Source: Desulfomicrobium sp. UBA5193 (GTDB taxonomy: Bacteria; Desulfobacterota; Desulfovibrionia; Desulfovibrionales; Desulfomicrobiaceae). Taken from it: a stretch of DNA of 64,000 nt. The notes under the pieces are model-generated. The model made no database searches and was not told the DNA's origin. It saw nothing but the letters and a program-made list of their open reading frames with translations. Positions within the stretch are counted from its first letter, which is position 1. Each line of letters opens with the position of its first letter. The stretch is taken from contig DHWB01000011.1 in assembly GCA_002412965.1 (NCBI GenBank), positions 578,542 through 642,541 of the forward strand. The letters run 5' to 3'. Shown here piece after piece: positions 54,609 to 62,780 of the stretch. Position numbers and translations under genes: made by a program.

Positions 54609-55046
54609 ATGTCAATCACAGATCGCGAACTTTGTCGCGAAGCGATACGAAGAACCCTGAGGCAACGCGCAGGAGACTCCCCTGACACTCCCGCCATCGC
54701 CAGGGCGACCTCCGAGACATGGCTCCTGATGTCCGCCCAGTTGACACCCGTGATTGGCGGCAATGGTGTCGATGCCATTCTCAATCGATCCCTGCATCTG
54801 ACGAGTGCCGCCTTCCCTTGGCTGACAAGTTCGGATGAGCAGATGGATCACGAATCTCTTCCCGTACGAATCAGCATTCGCCTGGCAGGGCGCGACCCGG
54901 TTGCGGCGGCGCAGGCAAGCAGTTCTCTGCTGATAACTTTCATTGAATTACTCGCCATCTTGATCGGAAATTCCCTGACCAGGCGCCTTCTGGCTCCGAT
55001 CTGGGCCGTCGAACCTCAGATGGTGGAGCAGGAGAAGACAGTATGA
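54609..55046 (+). CDS. hypothetical protein in KaiC operon, 145 aa
   Basis: MSITDRELCREAIRRTLRQR starts a soluble, mostly helical protein (IARATSETWLLMSAQLTPVIGGNGVDAIL, LLITFIELLAILIGNSLTRRLL). AGGAG lies 8 bases before ATG 54609; an ATG at 54603 is too close to it. The stop overlaps the KaiC-like ATG (ATGA), so the two are translationally coupled and probably act together. Family unknown. Confidence 0.7.
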   Translation: MSITDRELCREAIRRTLRQRAGDSPDTPAIARATSETWLLMSAQLTPVIGGNGVDAILNRSLHLTSAAFPWLTSSDEQMDHESLPVRISIRLAGRDPVAAAQASSSLLITFIELLAILIGNSLTRRLLAPIWAVEPQMVEQEKTV

Positions 55047-56533
55047 GCCAAAAAGTAAGCATAGCCCGCCTCGCCACCGGCGTTCCCGGACTCGATGCGA
55101 TCCTTGGCGGCGGGGTGCCGGAGTTCTCGTTCAACCTCATTGTGGGGGCGCCGGGATGCGGCAAGACGACGCTGGCGCATCAACTCATGTTCGCCATGGC
55201 AACACCTGAGCGCCCTGCGCTCTTTTTTACCGTGCTCGGCGAATCGCCCATGAAGATGCTCCGTTACCAGCAGCAGTTCTCGTTTTTCGACCCGGACAAG
55301 ATCAACGAGTCGGTTCGCTTCGTCAGCCTGGGGGATGACATCACGACAGGGACGTTCGCTCAGGTTTTGAAGCGAATCGCGCAGGAGGTCGAAACCATCT
55401 CTCCGGCGCTGGTCTTCGTCGATTCGATCCGATCGGTCATGCTGGAGGCGCAGCATCAGTCCGAAGGGCCGCTCAGTCAGCAGCAATTCATCCAGCAGCT
55501 GGGCATGCAACTTATGGGATGGGAAACGACAACCTTTCTGATTGGTGAATATTCCTCGCAGACGAGCCCTCCGCCGATCTTCACAATGGCCGATGGGCTG
55601 ATATGTCTTGAACAAAGCGTCCACCGGAATTCAATGGTGCGCAAGATTCAGATCCTGAAAATGCGGGGTCAGGCTACCCGCCCCGGGATGCATACTTTCC
55701 GCATCACCGGCAATGGGGTCGTCGTCTTCCCGGCGGTGGAAGTTCGTGATGACGGCAATCACGCGCCCACGTCCCACCGTGGGGAACCCGCGCAGAAGCG
55801 TCTGGCCATGGGCGTGCCGCGTCTCGATGAGATGATGGGCGGGGGATTGCCGTCGGGGTATTCGCTCCTGGTCGCCGGACCGTCCGGTTCAGGCAAGACC
55901 ATCCTGGCCACGGCCTTTCTGGTTGAGGGGGTGCGCAGGGGCGAGCCAGGCGTCATTGTCGCATTTGAGCAGACTCCGAGCCAGTCCCGGACTCGCACCA
56001 TCGACGATCTGGTCCGGGCCGGGAGCATTGGGCTGATCAATACACGTTCCCTCGACCTGTCCATGGATGAGATCATACAGCATCTCATTGACCTCATTCA
56101 CAGCATGAAAGCGACTCGTGTCGTGATCGATTCGCTCTCCGGTTTCGAACTCGCCGTGGCCCCGACCTTTCGCGAGGATTTTCGGGAATCGCTGTTTCGC
56201 ATGATCGCCGCGCTGTCCAATCTCGGGGTGACGGTGCTCATGACCTCGGAACTTGAAGACAGGTACTCCGATCTGCGTTTCAGCCCCTATGGGTCCGCAT
56301 TTCTGACCGACGCGATTATCGTGCAGCGCTACATCGAGGTCGACAGTCGCCTGCGGCGGGTCATGGCGGTCGTCAAGGTGCGTGCCAGCGCCCACAGCAA
56401 TGAGCTGCGGGAATTTGAAATCAACGATGGCGGCATTGTCATCGGCGAGACTTTACCCGACTACGGTGGAATTTTGAGCGGAAGCCCGGCGCTGACTCCG
56501 CCATCCGCTGCGGATGAGCAGGGGCAACGATGA
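55043..56533 (+). CDS. KaiC-like double RecA/RAD55-family ATPase
   Basis: 496 residues with two KaiC domains. Domain 1 has GVPGLDAILGGGVPEFS and Walker A GAPGCGKTTL; domain 2 has GVPRLDEMMGGGLPSGYS and Walker A GPSGSGKTIL near residue 279. The paired catalytic glutamates of cyanobacterial KaiC are altered: LGES in domain 1 and FEQT in domain 2. It overlaps the genes on both sides by ATGA. Non-cyanobacterial KaiC proteins are usually signalling ATPases, here next to a diguanylate cyclase. Confidence 0.92.
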   Translation: MSQKVSIARLATGVPGLDAILGGGVPEFSFNLIVGAPGCGKTTLAHQLMFAMATPERPALFFTVLGESPMKMLRYQQQFSFFDPDKINESVRFVSLGDDITTGTFAQVLKRIAQEVETISPALVFVDSIRSVMLEAQHQSEGPLSQQQFIQQLGMQLMGWETTTFLIGEYSSQTSPPPIFTMADGLICLEQSVHRNSMVRKIQILKMRGQATRPGMHTFRITGNGVVVFPAVEVRDDGNHAPTSHRGEPAQKRLAMGVPRLDEMMGGGLPSGYSLLVAGPSGSGKTILATAFLVEGVRRGEPGVIVAFEQTPSQSRTRTIDDLVRAGSIGLINTRSLDLSMDEIIQHLIDLIHSMKATRVVIDSLSGFELAVAPTFREDFRESLFRMIAALSNLGVTVLMTSELEDRYSDLRFSPYGSAFLTDAIIVQRYIEVDSRLRRVMAVVKVRASAHSNELREFEINDGGIVIGETLPDYGGILSGSPALTPPSAADEQGQR

Positions 56534-57444
56534 CAAGCAAAGCTGGCATGAAGTACAGGCAGTACACGTCCAAACGTCCGCACAGGAGACGTGCATGTCT
56601 GCTGCAGTCGCGCTGGGCGGCGCTGGAAAAACTTTTCGGGAGCGAGCAGGAGGTTGGAGAAAAAATGGAGCAAGCAGCAAGATTTGACGGTCATGGCGAG
56701 GCGTTTCCGGACAGGCGTGAGCAAGTTTCCAGGGTGTTCAGGACGGCGTCGCGGTCACGCAAAAATGCCGTGAAGGTCAAGGCCGAACTCAACACGGAAA
56801 TGGAAACGAGATTGCGGGAAGCAAACGAAAATCTCGTCGTTGCCTCGGTCAACGCCCAGGTGATGACCGAGGCGATCGAGAAGATTCTGGTTCATTTGTC
56901 CCACATGGCCGAGCATGACCTGCTAACGGGATTGCCGAACCGGGCGCTTTTGACCGACCGTCTGGTTCAGTCGATTTCACTCGCAAAGCGCAACGGCAAC
57001 AAGCTGGCGCTGATGTTTCTGGACGTTGACCACTTCAAGGATATCAACGACTCGATGGGGCATGCGATTGGCGACCAGTTGCTGCAATCCGTCGCAAAGC
57101 GTCTGCAGGCAAGCGTCCGCAACTCGGATACGGTCAGCCGCCACGGTGGCGACGAATTCGTGGTCCTGCTCCCGGAAGTAGGGGAGATGCAAAGCGTCGT
57201 CCATTCGGCCGAGAAGCTGATCCAAAGCGTGGGGGAGCCCCATCTCATTTCCGGACAAGAGCTCCATGTCACCTTGAGCATCGGCATCAGCATGTACCCA
57301 GCTGACGGCGTTGACGCCGACGTGCTGATGCGCAACGCGGATATGGCGATGTATCAAGCCAAAAAGGCTGGCCGCAACAGCTACAAAATCTTCACTCCGA
57401 GCATGAACACCCGTTTAATCACACGTACGCCGAGCTGGCGCTAG
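56530..57444 (+). CDS. diguanylate cyclase (GGDEF), KaiC-operon
   Basis: 304 residues. A basic N-terminus and a helical linker are followed by a GGDEF domain with EHDLLTGLPNRALLTDRL, LDVDHFKDINDSMGHAIGD, an intact RHGGDEF and an RNSD inhibitory site five residues before it. It should make c-di-GMP and feel product inhibition. The protein stops soon after FTPSMNT, where many relatives go on into an EAL domain, so a phosphodiesterase half may have been lost. ATGA overlap with the KaiC-like gene. Confidence 0.92.
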   Translation: MTSKAGMKYRQYTSKRPHRRRACLLQSRWAALEKLFGSEQEVGEKMEQAARFDGHGEAFPDRREQVSRVFRTASRSRKNAVKVKAELNTEMETRLREANENLVVASVNAQVMTEAIEKILVHLSHMAEHDLLTGLPNRALLTDRLVQSISLAKRNGNKLALMFLDVDHFKDINDSMGHAIGDQLLQSVAKRLQASVRNSDTVSRHGGDEFVVLLPEVGEMQSVVHSAEKLIQSVGEPHLISGQELHVTLSIGISMYPADGVDADVLMRNADMAMYQAKKAGRNSYKIFTPSMNTRLITRTPSWR

Positions 57445-57566
57445 GAGTGCGCTCGCAAAATTGATCACTACTGAGCGGTCAGGGTTTTATCCGTTCAGGT
57501 CCAATTGAAGGGCTTCGCCCAGAGTTGTCTGTAATTTTTGATGATTCATACCGGAACCTGCAAAGA

Positions 57567-57608
57567 AAGGGATTTCAGCGTTTAAACTGAAATCCCTTAT
57601 CTTTTTTT
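57567..57608 (+). terminator. terminator-like hairpin, copy A
   Basis: AAGGGATTTCAG and CTGAAATCCCTT pair around 8 bases and are followed by a T7 run. It sits after the KaiC operon on the plus strand. The same hairpin occurs at the real tRNA operon end (60792) and at 60348. Confidence 0.8.
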
Positions 57609-57656
57609 GGCGGGCCGCTGGGAGTCGAACCCGCGGCCTTCGGCGTGACAAGCCGG
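57608..57656 (-). pseudogene. tRNA-Asp 3' fragment, copy A
   Basis: The 49 bp match the 3' part of the intact tRNA-Asp at 60833 from the CCA end to the anticodon arm, with scattered mismatches and one missing G in the acceptor stem. The 5' half is absent. It is joined to its own copy of the tRNA terminator hairpin, as in an old integration-site duplicate. Confidence 0.8.
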
Positions 57657-57691
57657 ATTGAACATTCGGCACCCTGCAAGAAAGACAGGTT

Positions 57692-58711
57692 TCAGAAGCC
57701 CGGGTTTCGTTTGCGGTACAGTCTTCGAAATTGATGATAGCTCATCCTCAGAATCGCGGCGGCCTGCTTCTGGTTGAAGTGGCTCTGCTCCAGCGCGGAC
57801 CGCAGGTATGCGTCCTCAAGATCCTGCACGGCTTTGGCCAGGGGGGTATCCAGGTTGGGGTGACCGCCCCATTCTTCGGGCTTTTTGCCTGTGGCGGGCG
57901 CGTCGGGAATGAAGGCGGGGGCGGGGCGGTACGGTGAAAGAAAGGGGTCGAAAACCACGTCTGTCATCGCTGCCTGTTCTGCCCGATACACCGAGCGCTC
58001 GACCACGTTCTTGAGTTCCCGAACATTGCCCGGCCAATGGTGGCGCGTCAGCGCGCTCATCGCCTGGGGCGAAAATCTGGGCTGTTCGCCCAGGCCGAGA
58101 CTTAACGCCATGCGCGTGGCGAAATGCCTGGTGAGCAGCTCCACGTCCCCCTCGCGCATGCGTAAAGGCGGGACCGTCAGCACCTCGAAACTCAGGCGGT
58201 CGAGCAGGTCTTCCTTGAAGGCTCCGGCCTTGGCCTGGGTGGGAAGGTCCACATTGGTGGCGCCCACAATGCGCACATTGACGTCCACCGGGCGGCTTCC
58301 GCCCACCCGGTCGAAGGTGCCGTATTCCACCACGCGCAGGATCTTTTCCTGGGCCTGCAAGGGAAGATTCGCGATCTCATCCAGAAAGAGGGTTCCGTTA
58401 TCGGCATTTTCGAAGCGTCCCTTGCGGCGGGCCGTGGCGCCGGTAAAAGCTCCCGCCTCATGTCCGAAAAGCTCCGAATCAAGCAGTGAACCGGCCAGGG
58501 CCGCGCAATTGAGGGTCACAAGCGGACCCTGCCAGCGCGTCGAAAGGTAATGCAGACGAGCGGCGGCCAACTCCTTGCCGGTCCCGCGCTCCCCGATGAT
58601 CAGCACAGGCCGGTCGATGCGCGCCACCCGGGACAGCTGCTCCTGGAACTGCAAAAATGCGTCCGACTGGCCAATGGCTTCCATGGGGGCGCGAGGGTGT
58701 GTGGTCTTCAT
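57692..58711 (-). CDS. pspF: phage shock protein operon activator PspF
   Basis: 339 residues. No receiver domain precedes the AAA+ module; it begins MEAIGQSDAFLQFQEQLSRVA. Walker A is GERGTGKE near residue 41, with GAFTGA near 90 and LFLDEIANLPLQAQE following. A short Fis-type HTH ends the protein (NQKQAAAILRMSYHQFRRLYRK). PspF activates pspA from sigma-54 and is held off by PspA. It is divergent from pspABC. Confidence 0.93.
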   Translation of the reverse strand: MKTTHPRAPMEAIGQSDAFLQFQEQLSRVARIDRPVLIIGERGTGKELAAARLHYLSTRWQGPLVTLNCAALAGSLLDSELFGHEAGAFTGATARRKGRFENADNGTLFLDEIANLPLQAQEKILRVVEYGTFDRVGGSRPVDVNVRIVGATNVDLPTQAKAGAFKEDLLDRLSFEVLTVPPLRMREGDVELLTRHFATRMALSLGLGEQPRFSPQAMSALTRHHWPGNVRELKNVVERSVYRAEQAAMTDVVFDPFLSPYRPAPAFIPDAPATGKKPEEWGGHPNLDTPLAKAVQDLEDAYLRSALEQSHFNQKQAAAILRMSYHQFRRLYRKRNPGF

Positions 58712-58818
58712 GGTTACTTATTAACTATTTTGACCAAATTATGCAACAATTCGTCATATCGTTCTCCGCTGTGATAAAAATAGTGTACAATTTAAGAGTG
58801 TTGAAAATTGCTCTGCGC

Positions 58819-58834
58819 TGGCACGGTCTCTGCT
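58819..58834 (+). promoter_or_regulatory. pspA: sigma-54 promoter of pspABC
   Basis: TGGCACGGTCTCTGCT: exact TGGCACG -24 box and GG-N10-GC spacing, 42 bp upstream of the pspA ATG. PspF sites should lie in 58738-58815. Confidence 0.85.
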
Positions 58835-58875
58835 AAACATCATTTCAAATCAGTATTAACAGAGCGGAGGACACA

Positions 58876-59535
58876 ATGAGCGTTTTTACCCGATTCAAGG
58901 ATATCATCAGTTCCAACATCAATTCCATGCTGGACAAGGCGGAAGAGCCGGAAAAGATGATCCGGCTAATGATTCAGGAGATGGAGGAGACGTCGGTGGA
59001 GCTGAAAGCCGCTTGCGCCGGACTCATGGCGGACCAGAAGCGCATTGCCCGCGAGCATGACCAGGTCCACGCCCGCATGGAATTGTGGGAGAACAGGGCC
59101 CGGCTTGCCGTGGAAAAGGGTCGCGAGGATTTGGCCCGGGAAGCGCTCGTGGAGAAGCTGGACGCGCAACGCATCGGGGAAGGACTTGAGCGGGAAAGAG
59201 ATCGCTTTAGCGTGCTCATCGAACAGGCTCGCGAAGACATCGAGCAACTGGACGTCAAGCTTGAGTCGGCCAAGGAGCGTCAACGCAGCCTGGCCAAGCG
59301 TCATATCCGGGCCGATCAGCGCATCAAGGCCCGCTCGAATGTGTCACGCGTCCAGTCCGCCGACGTGATGATGCGTTTCGACCAGTTCGAGCAGCGCGTC
59401 GAACGGATGGAAGCCCAAGCGGATTTGGCTGCCCCAAGGCAGAATCGCACCCTGGAGCAGGAGTTTGCCCTGCTTGAGGGCGGGGACGAAGTGGAAGCGC
59501 AGCTCGCCACCATGCGCGCCTCGGCCAAGGAATAG
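58876..59535 (+). CDS. pspA: phage shock protein A
   Basis: 219 residues, almost all coiled coil, starting MSVFTRFKDIISSNINSMLDKAEEPEKMIRLM with the typical EMEETSVELK region. PspA binds PspF to repress it and, under membrane stress, forms ESCRT-III-like assemblies that seal the inner membrane. Ribosome site GCGGAGGACACA lies upstream. Confidence 0.95.
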   Translation: MSVFTRFKDIISSNINSMLDKAEEPEKMIRLMIQEMEETSVELKAACAGLMADQKRIAREHDQVHARMELWENRARLAVEKGREDLAREALVEKLDAQRIGEGLERERDRFSVLIEQAREDIEQLDVKLESAKERQRSLAKRHIRADQRIKARSNVSRVQSADVMMRFDQFEQRVERMEAQADLAAPRQNRTLEQEFALLEGGDEVEAQLATMRASAKE

Positions 59536-59609
59536 CTGGCCCGGAAAATTTGTTTGGCCGTGGCGCAGGCTTCGGCTATGCGTGGGCAAACACGTGAAGG
59601 AGAGTACGC

Positions 59610-59840
59610 ATGGAACATTTTGTGGGTTTAATATTTTTTATCATGATTGCCGGCATAGTGTTGGTCGGAGCGGTGATTCTTGGTTTCTTCAAGATGTTCA
59701 CGAGATCCGGTAACGGGAACGTGGCCGAGGAAGCGCAGATGATCCAGGAAATGTACCAGAGCATGTCGCGCATGGAAGAACGCATTGAGGCGCTGGAGAC
59801 CATACTTCTGGAAAAGGACGGCAAGGAGAGACGATCGTGA
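59610..59840 (+). CDS. pspB: phage shock protein B-like
   Basis: 76 residues: one N-terminal membrane helix (VGLIFFIMIAGIVLVGAVILGFF) and a cytoplasmic leucine/glutamate coil (MIQEMYQSMSRMEERIEALETIL), the PspB layout. It would pass the membrane-stress signal to PspA with PspC. Its stop overlaps the pspC GTG. Confidence 0.88.
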   Translation: MEHFVGLIFFIMIAGIVLVGAVILGFFKMFTRSGNGNVAEEAQMIQEMYQSMSRMEERIEALETILLEKDGKERRS

Positions 59841-60280
59841 GCACATTCGGACAACGAGGACACCACATGCGGGGTGCGAAGGGGTTTGGTTCGCGCTGGA
59901 ATAAGCCGGCCGGTGCAGAGCGTGGTCTGTACAGAGCGCGGGATGGCGTTTTGCTTGGCGTGTGCAAGGGCATCGCCCGTTATTTCGACCTCTCGGTAGG
60001 GGTCATGCGCGCCATCGTGATCCTCCTTTTTCTGGTTACGGGCATCTGGCCGGTGGGGCTGCTGTACCTCATCGCGGCCATGGTCATGAAGATGGAGCCC
60101 GTCGTGCCTTTCGGCAGCGCCGAGGACCGGGAGTTCTACGATTCCTACTCCAGTTCCAGAGTCGGAGCGCTGCACAGGGTCAAGCGTAAATTCGAGAATC
60201 TGGACCGCAGGCTCCGGCGCATGGAAGACGTGGTCACCAGCCGGGATTTCGAGTGGGAACGGCGTATGCGCAACTCATGA
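59837..60280 (+). CDS. pspC: phage shock protein C
   Basis: 147 residues. After a basic N-terminus comes the PspC domain GLYRARDGVLLGVCKGIARYFDLSVGVMRAI with a membrane helix (VILLFLVTGIWPVGLLYLIAAM). A C-terminal cytoplasmic coil ends FENLDRRLRRMEDVV. The GTG start overlaps the pspB stop (GTGA). Confidence 0.92.
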   Translation: MSTFGQRGHHMRGAKGFGSRWNKPAGAERGLYRARDGVLLGVCKGIARYFDLSVGVMRAIVILLFLVTGIWPVGLLYLIAAMVMKMEPVVPFGSAEDREFYDSYSSSRVGALHRVKRKFENLDRRLRRMEDVVTSRDFEWERRMRNS

Positions 60281-60347
60281 ATGTCCCAGGCCGTGCTTTT
60301 TAGCACCGCGGCCTCCTGTTATTGAAATCGGAACCCACAAACGGAAA

Positions 60348-60388
60348 TGGGGATTTCAGCGTTAGACTGAAATCCCCAATCTTTTTTT
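60348..60388 (+). terminator. terminator-like hairpin, copy B, ending pspABC
   Basis: TGGGGATTTCAG pairs with CTGAAATCCCCA around GCGTTAG-like bases, then a T7 run. It closes pspABC on the plus strand and belongs to the second tRNA-Asp fragment block. Confidence 0.8.
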
Positions 60389-60427
60389 GGCGGGACCGAT
60401 GGGACTCGACCCCCACGGCCTTCGGCG
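60388..60427 (-). pseudogene. tRNA-Asp 3' fragment, copy B
   Basis: 40 bp match the CCA end, acceptor and T arm of tRNA-Asp, then break off just before the anticodon arm. A copy of the tRNA terminator adjoins it. Confidence 0.78.
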
Positions 60428-60790
60428 AAAAAATATGAGAAAATACGGGAGACCTTTGATTTTCTTCAAACCCATGGAGCGAGGGTCAGGTCTTCCTTTA
60501 GCCATTGTTTGTCTTTAATACGAATGCATCTGGTTGGACCCAACATCAAATCTTGAATTTTGCCATGATCCGGTTCTTTCTCCGACCCGGAAATTATTAT
60601 GCGCACGTCGCTGCAAAAAAAAGTTGCGATAACGGCAAGTGGCTCCTTGGTCATACCCATACCCACCAAACTCCATCCATCCAAAAGCCCATGAGCCCAT
60701 GATACGACAAAGGCCACCCGTAACCGGATGGTCTTGAATTTTCACTTCGAAGAGTGGCCCTGCAAACCCACATTGGAACCCACAAAGAAA
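60428..60790. other. spacer between tRNA-Asp fragment B and the tRNA operon
   Basis: Low-similarity, lower-GC sequence. A minus-strand frame (60466-60717) reads MAFVVSWAHGLLDGWSLVGM and ends LKEDLTLAPWV; I cannot assign it and think it may be debris of a mobile element between two attachment-like sites. No clear promoter or RNA gene. Confidence 0.4.
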
Positions 60791-60791
60791 A

Positions 60792-60823
60792 AAGGGATTT
60801 CAGTGTTTCAACTGAAATCCCTT
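60792..60823 (-). terminator. terminator of the tRNA-Val/tRNA-Asp operon, copy C
   Basis: AAGGGATTTCAG and CTGAAATCCCTT pair; on the minus strand the stem is followed by a T6 run. It lies directly after tRNA-Asp. Confidence 0.88.
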
Positions 60824-60832
60824 ATCTTCTTT

Positions 60833-60909
<77 letters not shown>

Positions 60910-60930
60910 GCATTCCTGTCTTTGTCTTCG

Positions 60931-61006
60931 TGGTGGGCGGTACAGGGATCGAACCTATGACCCTCGGCTTGTAAGGCCGACGCTCTCCCAGCTGAGCTAA
61001 CCGCCC
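60931..61006 (-). tRNA. tRNA-Val (TAC)
   Basis: Cloverleaf on the minus strand: acceptor GGGCGGT/ACCGCCC, discriminator A, encoded CCA, anticodon stem TCGGC/GCCGA, and loop CTTACAA with anticodon TAC. It lies 21 bp upstream of tRNA-Asp in the same transcript. Confidence 0.96.
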
Positions 61007-61143
61007 AGTCCCGTCCAACGAGAAACACTCTTTATAGAGGCACATGCCTGCTGTCAAAGACTTTATTTGAAAAAATCACAAAAAAATCATACTCGTTGCG
61101 ATGGCCATCCTTTGGCCAAAAGGCGCCTTGGAGCATGCGGAAA

Positions 61144-61178
61144 ACAAAAGGGCTACCCATGACGGACAGCCCTTTTGT
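61144..61178 (-). terminator. terminator of the selenoprotein gene
   Basis: ACAAAAGGGCT pairs with AGCCCTTTTGT; on the minus strand the stem ends in TTTTGTTTT. It lies 22 bp after the stop. Confidence 0.85.
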
Positions 61179-61199
61179 GAGTCAGCGAAGAGCAGGGTG

Positions 61200-61505
61200 T
61201 TAGCCGCAGGATGTACAGGAAGTACATCCAGAGGCGCTGGTCTTCAAACCCGATTTGATATTAAAGCCCATGTGCGGATGGAATTCCACGGTGATCGGCT
61301 TGGATTCGTTCATCAAGCCGGTTTCAACCAGAAAGGTGTATCCATCAATTTCATTTACGACGTCGTTGTCTTTTTGCTCATCCAGAGCAAGCGCCAAGCG
61401 TGGCCCGCCTCAGCCGGCCGCCATGTAGACCCGGATTGGGGACACTTCCTTGCCGGCGAAGTGCATATCGAGCTGCTCTTTGGCAGCCTTTGTCAGTTCA
61501 AACAT
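61200..61505 (-). CDS. HesB/IscA-like selenoprotein (in-frame UGA = Sec32)
   Basis: MFELTKAAKEQLDMHFAGKE runs to AAG, then a TGA at 61412-61410, then continues in the same frame as GGPRLALALDEQ and ends ASGCTSCTSCG. A-type Fe-S carrier proteins have Cys-Gly-Gly at that spot. Sec replacing this Cys is the known HesB-like selenoprotein arrangement. Just after the TGA the RNA can fold (GCCA-CGCU-UGGC apex, GAG/CUC base), as a bacterial SECIS would. AAAGGAGG precedes the ATG. Without Sec the gene would look like two broken frames. Confidence 0.88.
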
Positions 61506-61714
61506 GGAATCCTCCTTTGATGTGGGAAAAGTGGTAGTTATTGATGAAATCGATGTCAATGACCTGTTGCGAGGGATTTTTGTGATGCGTGGGCGATAAA
61601 TCTGAATAAGCACAGCCAGTCACAATCAAATCCGCTTTTTTAAAAAGATGCTTGTCTATTGATGCTATTAAAGATTATTATCAAACTAATTCTCATTTTA
61701 ACCTTGGCTAGAGC

Positions 61715-62722
61715 ATGAGCCCACATAGCGCACGAATCCTTCTCGTCGATGACGAACCGAGCCTTCTCGAAATGCTCGGAGAATTTCTCCGTGAGCAGGG
61801 TCATGAAGTCATCCTGGCTGAGAACGGCGCCAGCGCTCTTGACCTCTATGCTTCGGAGCGGCCCGACCTCGTTCTTCTTGACCTCAAGCTGCCCGATCTG
61901 TCCGGGCTCGACGTGCTCAGACACATTTCCGCCAGAGACGAAGAGACTGCCCTGATCGTCATTTCCGGCGTAGGTTCGACGGAAGATGTCATAGAGGCCT
62001 TGCGTCGCGGAGCCTGGGACTTTTTGGTCAAACCGTTCGTCAATCTTGAGTTCGTGCTCCATTCCGTGAGCACGAGCCTGGAGAAGGTGCGCCTCAAGCG
62101 GGAAAACAGGCTGTATCGAGCACACCTTGAAGAAGAGGTGCAAAAGCGTACGCTTGAACTCCGCCAGGAAATTGTTTCACGCAAGCGCATCGAGGAAGAA
62201 CTGCGACGCAGCGAAATGCGCTATCGCGAATTGAGCCTGACCGACGAACTGACCGGCCTCTTCAACGCCCGTCATTTCTTCCGTCAGGTGCAGACGGAAG
62301 TGGAGCGGGCGACCCGGTACAACAGTCCCCTGTCCCTCTGTGTCCTGGATATCGACAATTTCAAGCAGTACAACGACACCTACGGACATTTGAACGGCGA
62401 CGCGGTGCTCACGGAACTGGGCCGGATCATTCGCAAGCTCATCCGGGACGCGGACTCGGCCTATCGATACGGAGGAGAGGAGTTCATCATCATCCTGCCG
62501 GAAACGAACCGTGAAGAAGCGGCCAGGGTCGCGGAGCGCATCCGGCTCACCTTTTTCGAACACGCCTTCTTTCCCGCATCAGGGACGGAGGTCCATGTCT
62601 CCATCAGTCTCGGTGTGACCAGCTATATCTACGGAGAGTCGGTCTCGGATCTTGTGGATCGGGCCGATCAGAACATGTACGCAGCCAAGAAATCCGGCCG
62701 TAACGCGACTGTCTGCCGATGA
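61715..62722 (+). CDS. response regulator with GGDEF output (REC-GGEEF diguanylate cyclase)
   Basis: 335 residues. The receiver starts ARILLVDDEPS, with phospho-Asp in LVLLDLKLPD (about 56) and Lys in LVKPF. A coiled linker is followed by a GGDEF domain with SLTDELTGLFNARHF, LDIDNFKQYNDTYGH and an intact YGGEEF preceded by an RDAD inhibitory site. It makes c-di-GMP in response to an unknown kinase; none is adjacent. Confidence 0.93.
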   Translation: MSPHSARILLVDDEPSLLEMLGEFLREQGHEVILAENGASALDLYASERPDLVLLDLKLPDLSGLDVLRHISARDEETALIVISGVGSTEDVIEALRRGAWDFLVKPFVNLEFVLHSVSTSLEKVRLKRENRLYRAHLEEEVQKRTLELRQEIVSRKRIEEELRRSEMRYRELSLTDELTGLFNARHFFRQVQTEVERATRYNSPLSLCVLDIDNFKQYNDTYGHLNGDAVLTELGRIIRKLIRDADSAYRYGGEEFIIILPETNREEAARVAERIRLTFFEHAFFPASGTEVHVSISLGVTSYIYGESVSDLVDRADQNMYAAKKSGRNATVCR

Positions 62723-62780
62723 TGGCTGTAAATGGCCAATCCGCGCACGCAGCTTGAATTTGCCCTGCCATTCCTGAGCA

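Noticed and set aside
60466..60717. 83-codon minus-strand frame between tRNA-Asp fragment and tRNA operon
   Set aside because: No family, no clear ribosome site, and it overlaps a second unrelated frame; kept only as possible debris in the spacer entry.
61410..61412. Stop codon breaking an IscA-like gene (pseudogene)
   Set aside because: The frame, family similarity and a stem-loop continue across the TGA and the position equals a known Cys-to-Sec site, so selenocysteine is the better reading.
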